Of a stretch of 64,000 nt of DNA, positions 56,040 through 64,000 are shown piece after piece; position 1 is the first letter of the stretch; each line of letters begins with the position of its first letter. The notes beneath the pieces were generated by a model, which had not been told where the DNA came from, made no database searches, and was given only the letters and a program-made list of their open reading frames with translations. Origin of the DNA: Thysanoteuthis rhombus (Eukaryota > Mollusca > Cephalopoda > Oegopsida > Thysanoteuthidae); NCBI GenBank assembly GCA_963457665.1, contig OY735207.1:54188779-54252778 (forward strand). Reading direction: 5' to 3'. The translations under genes and the position numbers were made by a program.

Positions 56040-56195
56040 CAATCTTAAACGCTTTGGTAGCTCAATCGATGGATCAGTTACTATACTCAGGCAGGCTTCG
56101 CGAGGTGAAAGGATTTGAGATCGAGTCTGGCTTAGAGGTTATTCTTCATTACCGGTTTGCACCATGCCATAGACTGGTTTTGCGATGAAAAGCTA
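56040..56195 (+). mobile_element. tRNA-derived SINE family A, plus copy
   Basis: GGTAGCTCAATCGATGGATC (A box), then CAGGCAGGCTTCGCGAGGTGAAAGG and GAGATCGAGTCTGG (B box). Same order and linker as the minus copy at 55.8 kb, 175 bp away in opposite orientation. Confidence 0.6.
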
Positions 56196-56254
56196 AAATT
56201 TTGTTAATTCTTGAACACTCCTTGGAACATGGGGACAGTATCACTTTGCTACAG

Positions 56255-56578
56255 TTTCTTTGGAAAGTAGGTTTTACAGGGTGAAATTTCCACCCTCCTC
56301 CTATGCCCTGGCTTGCCACCAGCTATGTTGACTGCCAAACTGTAGAGTTATTTGTTTCTCTGAGTAACCTTCTCTTAGATGGACTGTCTTACAGAGTTGA
56401 AAGGCTCTAAATGCCCAGCTATTTACCCATTGCAAGGAGGAGGGAGAAGTTGATTCATACTTTTTTTAAGGGCATTAGTGTGAATTGAACGTAATCAGCC
56501 TTAGCCAAAACTCGAAATCTGTCCACTGATTCTGTTTTCGGTGCTGGTAACCGTTACACCACTCAGCACCTCCGCTTA
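56255..56578 (-). mobile_element. tRNA-derived SINE family B, longest copy
   Basis: Minus strand: GAGTGGTGTAACGGTTACCAG (strong A box), GAATCAGTGGAC, TTTCGAGTTTTGGC (B box), CACTAATGCCC, GTATGAATCAACTTCTCCC and CAATGGGTAA. The body continues to the GTAAAACCTAC block near 56270, also seen in the 42.9-kb copy. Confidence 0.7.
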
Positions 56579-59010
56579 TTTACACAAGCAAATCTGTCTG
56601 ACTTTATCTTCCTTTTCAACAGTGAAATCTGTTCAACGTCATCTTCAATTGTGTTGTCTCTACTCATTGCTGAATTAATTTATTTGAATGGATCTATTTT
56701 TATAAAACTAGATTTACTTTTCGAATTAATTCTGGCGATTAAAAAAAATGATTTATATGCCCATAAATTAATTTTTTGAACACACAACGGCCAAATATCT
56801 CAGGTTTACATTTTCTATAAACTTGATTCAATCTCTTCACAATGGCATCCGTAATACAGTAGCTCTATTACTCCATCTGCCACCCAACTCCGAATTCGTT
56901 ACACCTCTTTATTTCCTCCCCTTTGTCTCAAAAGATGTTGGTTTATCTGTTTTGATATATAGGAGAAGTTTTGATGAAAGAACATGACTTTCGCAAGGGC
57001 ATTACTTCAAGGGGAACAAGTGTACCGACTCAACTAAAATTCTAAATTGGTATCTGTTTCGTTCTCGATACTTCCGTGAAAAATGAGTAAATATTGATAA
57101 AAGATTCAATGTCAAAAGCTGAAAAATTGAATCAAATTCAGATAGATCCGAAAATCACAAACCTCTCATATTCTTATGATCTCCGCTACTTGAAGAAAGT
57201 GAGCAAGTTTTTCTGCGTCAGATTTTTTAAAAAAATTATCAATGTTTTAACTTTTTTAATGTTTTAAAATTATTTTCGATCCCCTGACTCATTTGTTCAT
57301 TGTTGAAAATTATGTGGAAGCCGCCCAAGAATTAATCTTTGTTTCCTTATTAGTGTCTGTTCGTCTATACAATCTGTTTTAAGCACTAGAAACGAAAACC
57401 TGTTTATTTTTACTGCAGCTAAAGAATGCCTTGAAAATGATATTTTGATAGGTGTATTTAGAGACATCCGTACACAACAGGACGCATACTTAAATACTTG
57501 TAGAAGCCAGGTTATTAGATCTTAAGCAATAAGTTATGGGTGCAGGTGCTTTGCGAAACCTGAGACCAAATATAAAAATTGGCGTCCATTCGACGGTAGA
57601 AACTAGATGGTTGAGGGAATTTAAAGCATTCACTCAAATTAGATTTTGTTGTTGGCTCATAGCTCGCTGGCAAAGATCATGGGAAGGATACTCCTCCCAC
57701 CTGCGCTGGGTGTTTTTTAACTCTTAAATCCATATGAATTTTGGATTTCCATATCAAGAGATATAATTTTTGGTTAAAATTACTTCCCTTTTAACGTCTG
57801 GTAATTTAAAAGAAATGATATTCCATTCATAATAGATCTGTGTTTATCTATTTACGGAAGAGTTCCACATCAAGCTGTATTCAATGAATTTAAGAGTTGA
57901 AGCGGAGATCAGCCCACACTTACAATCCACTTTTGGTCAGTAGCTGGGGGGTTCATCTGTCCTAACATTTTATATTCCAATTTGAGTCCTGTCAGACACA
58001 AGGCCAAAGTACTCGGGAACTTGGTGTGGAAACTTGGATTATTGATTCAAAGATATTTTTTTTTTCGGATAGTTGAACTCCTTTTTGTTTATGTTGTTCC
58101 AACAACGTCTCAGCCAATCCATCTTACAAATTTCGTCTGATGTACTATCGGAAACGTGGGGAACAGCATAAATAACAAAAATGAGTTCAATTGCCAAACG
58201 ATTTCTCGAATAGTGATGACGCTTCTCAAAAGTATAGACTATACCTTGACTTATTAGAAATCCTGTTGGAATGCGAAAAGATTAAAATAGTTACTCGTGA
58301 AGATCTGCATGACACCCATTTTATTCGTCTACTTGCGATCACACCGCAATAATAACTTCGTCGATCCACTATTAGTTAGGCAGGAGTGTTTGTGTGTACA
58401 TTTGTGTTTAAATCTACTGAAAAATCTACCGGAAAAGGTTTTTAACCAATGTGACCATTATATAGGAGTTGATATGCCATAACCGTAGGACTAATAGAGC
58501 TAAACCCTCGAGATTTGCTGCAATTATGGAGAAGGTTCGAGCATTCTATCATTTCGTAACGAGAAAAACTACACTGCAGATTAAAGATGGAGGGGAGTTG
58601 ACCAATGAAAAACAGAACCTGGCAAAAAAACACTAAAGCAGGGTCATAGCCTCTGTTAAGTGGTTGAATCACGATTTTCACACTGGTGCCATTGATCTAT
58701 GGGAAAGTTGGTGTATGTCCTTCTCTAACGTAGTTCTATGCAGGTCCGTATTAAGCTTGGTAAATGGAGAAAAAGACCTCTATTGAACGTCACTGAAGTG
58801 TCCTATCCCAGGTGCAAGCTTGGAGATCTTAGGATACCCAGAACCCCTTCTCGGTCTCGCTGATGTAGGCCAAAGAAAAGCAGAACGATATGTTTGGCAC
58901 CCACGAGGAAGTAACGGCATCAAGTTGCCTTAAGTAGTCCCCGATCCCTGATTTGAAATCAGTTGTCAGTCTCCTAGTCTGGTTATCAACCATGGTTAGG
59001 GAACCCATTC
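56579..59010. other. No recognised feature
   Basis: AT-rich. A fragment resembling family B (TTTCGCAAGGGCATTACTTC) is at 56990-57010. Chance open frames only. Confidence 0.45.
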
Positions 59011-59014
59011 TGTC

Positions 59015-59165
59015 CAGTTATTTGCTCATAGCGGGGTGGGGGAGAAGACATGGACTCATGCGTTTCCTATGAGCATTAGTGTAAAGTGAACACAAACTCT
59101 CAGCCGAAGTTTGAACCCTGTTCACTGATTCCATTCTCTGCTAGGCCACCTGCACCTCCTAAGCT
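59015..59165 (-). mobile_element. tRNA-derived SINE family B
   Basis: Minus strand: GCAGAGAATGGAATCAGTG, GGTTCAAACTTCGG (B box), ACACTAATGCTCATAGG and GCATGAGTCCATGTCTTC. Confidence 0.65.
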
Positions 59166-61990
59166 TAGTAAATATGTTATTAAAAATCTTGTATAGAATA
59201 TTTGAAATGTTTGGAGGCAGACGAGTCAAAAATCATTTTGAATAATAAATTGTAGGCGTTCTCCAGGGTAAAAAGTCCGCCAAAGTTTGGCTGCAAAATT
59301 TACTTTTCGTAGTTTGTTAGTCAATATTCAATTAACAAGGTTCACATGATTGATATTGTAATTTGTTTTTACACATCCTTACAACATACTTGCCAATGTA
59401 ATGAGGATGCTATAACCAGAGTTCTTCAAACTTTTGATATTTGGCGCCCATTTTGAAAACTCTTGTAAGAGTTTCTGTACTGCCCACTAAAAGCTTAAAT
59501 CACAAACAAGCAGACGTAATCTCCAAGGTTGATGACCACTATTCTACAGGCTTCTATTATATTCATTAAGCGGGATTTACTTCAGCACATGATGACAACA
59601 ATGAAGGCACTTCGAGAATCTGACTCACTACAGAAGTATTGGCGTGTCAAATCGTTGACTTGCTGTGGTATCGCAAGGGGCAATGGTTTTATGAATTGAA
59701 TCTTGATACATACTATTGAGATGAATTTTTTGGTAGGGCGTATTATCACGCTGACCACGACTGTAAACAAACTCTGAGATGTCGTAAAAAATAGCTTGAG
59801 GCTTTTGTTAATCCTTGGATAATTATAACTGAAGTTTGAACTTTTGGGTTGTGTTTGATCTTGTAAAATCTTTTTTACAAAATATATTTCAGTGAAAAAG
59901 CTTCCAGCGGAAAACTGATTTTCAACTATGTATTAAGTCTGGTTTTCAAAAAAATAGCGCTGATGCCTTAAGCACCCACTTAGTACTGATATCACCATTT
60001 GAGACTTGTGTTCTTGAAATCTTCACTTTAATTGTAAAGTTTTAGCGATGACTTTTTAATCTAACAAGTTTTCATTTTCCATGGTTTCAAGTGTCCAGAG
60101 TCAAAGTTCGATTGGTTGTGATCATTTTTGTTCTTGTTCTTGTTCCCTGGCAGGTAAAATACAGCTTGTCTGCCGGTAAATATGAAGCGAAGAGTCCGCG
60201 TTCTACCCCCGGGGTATTTGGTGGTAAGGACTGATCCCATTTCTTGCGTGGCATTTGCCAAATGCTGTTGCATTCGCTTATGTTCATTCACATGTTCTGC
60301 ACATTTGCTGCTATTTGGTTATATCACGTTATCACTGGCTAATATTGCACCACAGGAGGCAGAAGATAACAATGAAGGATTACCGGATTATCAAACTGAT
60401 GGAAATTAACATTTTCAAAACTAACACATTAAGGTGCTTAATGCCTGAATTAAAATGCCCAGTAGACTTCTAAAAGAGATCTACAGGACACGTATATCCC
60501 AGAAGTCATAGAAACCTTGGGATATATATGTACCAGGAGTCACGAAAGGGTTAACTAAAAGCAAAATCTCTACCATAAAACTTCGACATGAAAGGTACTC
60601 AAAAGTAACAAAATTTTCCTTTCAGAGGCTTTTGAAAAGTCGCAAGCGTTTGATAGAACAAAGATCCAACATTTTAGCACAAAAGCAAAACTCAGCATTA
60701 TTTTTGGTATTAAACGTCCTATTTTGATCTTTAATATAAAGTCACTTCTATCAGAAAATATCCCAAGATTTTGAAAGTGTTTTACCCTACAACTTGATAT
60801 CTAATTGTATATACCATTGCCATATTGATCTATATCGATACCTAAATAGATATAAGAGATATTTGATTAATTTCAAACGTGACTTTTTGCATCTGATGTC
60901 GTCATATTGGTAAGTTAGTTCTCTCTCACATCTCATCCTAGTCGGTAATCAAACGCTCTACTAGTCTGGTACTGGCCCAAACTATACATAATATTAATTA
61001 AATATCACTTTGAACTCGTTACGGCCATCATTTTCGAAACGTTTCTGGGAGTCTAGTGACTTCTAGCTGTTTTTATAAATGATTCTGTCCAAAATTTAAA
61101 CCTACAACCACAAGTTACAATGCATGATGAGAAACTTAAACTTACATTAAATTTTCAAACCTTGTCAGAAAATGTGTGAAACTGAAACTAAGTATTTACT
61201 TAAATTCTCATCTTATGAAATATAAAAAATTGATTTTTTTTTTTGAATTTTCAAATCATCTTAACAAAAAGGGACATTATTATGATAAGGGTGACTTTAT
61301 TTTCTTATTTCACAAGAACTTCTGGCAACTGTCATGCAGCTAAATTCTATTTCCAAATTATTCCATTTATGTTGATAATCTAAAGTTGACAGCAACCATA
61401 ATGAGAAAAAACTTTGTAGGTAAAACTCAAAAAGATTTCTGAACAAATCCAGTTGGGCGTAATTTTAGTTCTGAAAACGTTTCCTTCCAGTTGAAGCAGC
61501 AGAAATATCTTAATCTCTAAAATCTTTCAATCGGTTTTTTCTTTTGATTCCTCCTAATGTCTTTTTCGTATTTCAGCAAAATTCAGTTTTTATATAAACT
61601 ATCTAATATTTTTGGATTTTCTTTTTGCATTTTGCTGCGCTTGGCATAACCATGTAATATAGTTTCACAAATAGGTCCACCGAACCGTTGATTGTATTGT
61701 TTATGATATTATTTGATCACAAACAATAAATCTGAAAAACAACCCTACGGCCTCTCAGAATATATTGCAAAATGGACAAACTTTGATTGCACTTGTCATT
61801 GATTCTTATCGTTATTTTGATATATTACTATATTATATTCAGGGCGTTGGCGATGACTGTTTTGGGGGGGGATTTTGGAGTTGCCCTCTCCCCGTTTTTT
61901 TTTTTGTTGTTTTTTTTTTAAATTCAGAATTGTCCTTTTCCTAGACTGGTTACCCCCTCCCCCTAAGACTAGAGAGTCCAGTTGTGTTAC
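59166..61990. other. No recognised feature
   Basis: No domain, tRNA-like box or repeat that I can name. Confidence 0.45.
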
Positions 61991-61994
61991 TTTA

Positions 61995-62098
61995 CTCGAA
62001 GCTTGGAGTGGGGAAGAAATGGATCCATGTCTTTCGTAAGGGTAATAGTGAGAATCTCATCAATTAAAGTGTCGATTCTGACTGGCTAGGCTGTCAAG
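61995..62098 (-). mobile_element. tRNA-derived SINE family B, decayed
   Basis: Plus-strand GGGGAAGAAATGGATCCATG and TCGTAAGGGTAATAGTGAG match the family body. The tRNA head is hardly recognisable. Confidence 0.45.
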
Positions 62099-63520
62099 AA
62101 TAAATGTTATAGATAAATTTTCTAAAGCTAAAAGCAAACTTCAGTTGATGAAATAATTGTGTCAAGAAAGCTTCTTGGCGAGTTTTATTTTTCATTAGTA
62201 AATACCCGTTGCTTTGTTGTATATCAGTACATTTACACAGTAATTTGGAAGGTTGATGCCATGTGTTTTTGACTAAAATTCTCGTATTCATTTTATCATT
62301 TTTGGGTCATAATTCCGAACAGAGAAAAATCGTATGAAAATTATTCTCTTCCATGGTATAGCAACGGAGACAATTTATTGAGTTGTCATAAAATCAAATA
62401 AAGAGAGAGGGGTTCCGATATTTAAAAAATCCACTAATTTTTCAACGAAATAATCTTTTCAGAAATAAATCCAGTAATCGAAGAGTAGATACTGAAAGTT
62501 TTATTGAATTTATACGAGATTTGAACAGGAAAGTTATTCACCCTTTGCTAGTTTTCTACCCTTGATGGTTGTACAGATGGACTTGTTGTTTATTATTTTA
62601 TTAGTTTTTTTTTGGGGGGGGGGTCAATAAAGTGCAATATTTTTGTTCATTCATTTGAATTGCTTTAATCGCTTGTTGCAATGAATTGTCTGCTTTCGCG
62701 AATGCATCCGTCTTGCTTTTAGCTTTGTTAGATAAAATACGCCTGAAAATCAAGCCATAGATGCGCTAGTTCTATTGTGTGGCGATCTAGCAATCAGTGA
62801 AGACTTCTTCATTTTCAAGTTTACGTCTAAAATTGCGTAAAAAACATCTAAAAACATTTAGATTCTCCAGATATACACTGTGAGTGAAAAGAAACTATCA
62901 GAAATTGGTATTATCGAATTAGCTTAACTTTGGACGAAACAATGATAGAAAATGTCTGTTGTGTCAATATCCAACGTTGTTCATCTATTTCTGCAAGTGT
63001 TTCGGTATGGCTTCGATAAACAGGAAGTTCGGCGGTATGTTGGTCATAATATGTCAAATGCACTACCGTAGTTGATTCAAAATTTGTAGTTTAGTGTGGT
63101 ACACTTCGTCCATCCCCACAGGAACAAGTCACGAAAATAGTGCCTTATCAACAAAAATTACACATAATTTCTCATGGGGAGTTGATTCTCTCCCATCCTG
63201 TATATCTGAATCTTGGAAATATGTTATAAATAGATTGAACATGACTTTGACCTTCAACATTTATTTTATTGAAATATTACTTGATTTATTAAAAATATTA
63301 CCTATCTTAATACCCTAATTCAAATAGAAATATCATGTTATTAATCATCTAAATAGCTGACATCGAGAAGCAACCAAAAACATCTGGATCTAGATTCTAG
63401 ATGAAAAACATCTAAATTGGCAAAAATGAGCAAAGAGACGTAATTAACATTTCGGGCTGTCAGTCACTGACGGCAATCATCACTATAGATGCCAACACAT
63501 CTGAAAAAGAAACAAAAAGG
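62099..63520. other. No recognised feature
   Basis: AT-rich with a G run at 62613-62621. No gene seen. Confidence 0.45.
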
Positions 63521-63528
63521 GTATTTTT

Positions 63529-64000
63529 AGCGGCCCGTCCATCTGTTAGTTAATTTCAGCAGCCCGTCCATCCGTCAGTTGATTTTAGCGGCCCGTCCAT
63601 CCATCAGTTAATTTCAGCAGCCCGTCCATCCGTTAGTTAATTTTAGCAGCCCATCCACCCGTCAGTTAATTTTAGCAGCCCATCCATCCGTCGATCAATT
63701 TTAGCGGCCCGTCCATCTGTCAGTTAATTTTAGCGGCCCGTCCATCCGTCAGTTAATTTTAGCAGCCCATCCATCCGTCAATCAATTTTAGCGGCCTGTC
63801 CATCCGTCAGTTAATTTTAGCGGCCCATCCTTCCGTTAATTGATTTTAGCAGCCCGTCCATCTGTCAGTTGATTTTAGCGGCCCGTCCATCCGTCAGTTG
63901 ATTTTAGTGGCCCGTCTATCCGTCAGTTAATTTTAGCGGCCCGTCCATCCGTCAGTTAATTTTAGCAGCCCGTCCATCCGTTAGTTAATTTTAGCAGCCT
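63529..64000 (+). repeat. 29-bp minisatellite, at least 16 units, open at window end
   Basis: The unit AGCGGCCCGTCCATCCGTC plus AGTTAATTTT (29 bp) repeats without spacer to the last base. Variants: GCGGCCC/GCAGCCC, GTCAGTT/GTTAGTT/GTCAATC, and TTAATTT/TTGATTT. GC-rich half-units alternate with AT-rich ones. Confidence 0.95.

Overview
This is AT-rich intergenic or intronic DNA from an animal. It has very few open frames of any length and no operon-like gene layout. It has long TA, CA, GA, CT and CAT microsatellites, several non-LTR retrotransposon (LINE) families, tRNA- and 5S-headed SINEs, and Penelope-like element (PLE) relics. That mix suggests an invertebrate, possibly a mollusc or another lophotrochozoan, but no single-copy gene here fixes the taxon. 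I find no complete host gene. The best host candidates are a TATA-plus-splice-donor first-exon signature near 46.4-46.5 kb and three unexplained open frames (15.3-15.7, 19.4-19.9 and 48.5-48.9 kb), all at low confidence.

Layout. 0-2 kb: 3' part of an RTE-type LINE, a CA/TA microsatellite, a short hammerhead-ribozyme-like element and a PLE reverse-transcriptase fragment. 4.9-6.8 kb: a minus-strand RTE fragment abutting a plus-strand CR1-type fragment. 8.8-10.5 kb: dispersed repeats, a tRNA-derived SINE, a 5S-like SINE and a second hammerhead-like family beside a 140-bp TA tract. 12-15.7 kb: two further LINE tails and an orphan open frame. 17.9-25.5 kb: paired dispersed repeats, an RTE tail, a relic of a multicopy PIN/FEN-like protein family and a 2.2-kb RTE copy with a clear 5' inversion (twin priming). 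26-34.5 kb: degenerate tandem and dispersed repeats, a second copy of hammerhead family I, an inverted-repeat element of about 1.1 kb and two similar RTE 3' tails. 34.7-43.5 kb: SINEs, TA/GA/CT tracts, a degenerate tandem array rich in TGACC, the second copy of hammerhead family II, and a PLE relic with linker and GIY-YIG nuclease followed by a hammerhead-like motif. 44-52 kb: mostly unannotatable, with the possible first exon and a foldback repeat. 52.8-53.7 kb: a 38-bp minisatellite. 54.6-62.1 kb: SINE copies in otherwise blank sequence. 63.5-64 kb: a 29-bp minisatellite running off the end.

The parts interact as a retroelement landscape. RTE copies supply 3' tails that end in ATG/CAT trinucleotide arrays. 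Ribozyme-bearing PLE-type units are flanked by TA tracts. SINEs with tRNA and 5S heads would depend on LINE machinery. The strongest results are the two hammerhead families present in duplicate, the PLE nuclease relic with a same-strand hammerhead-like motif behind it, and the twin-primed RTE copy.
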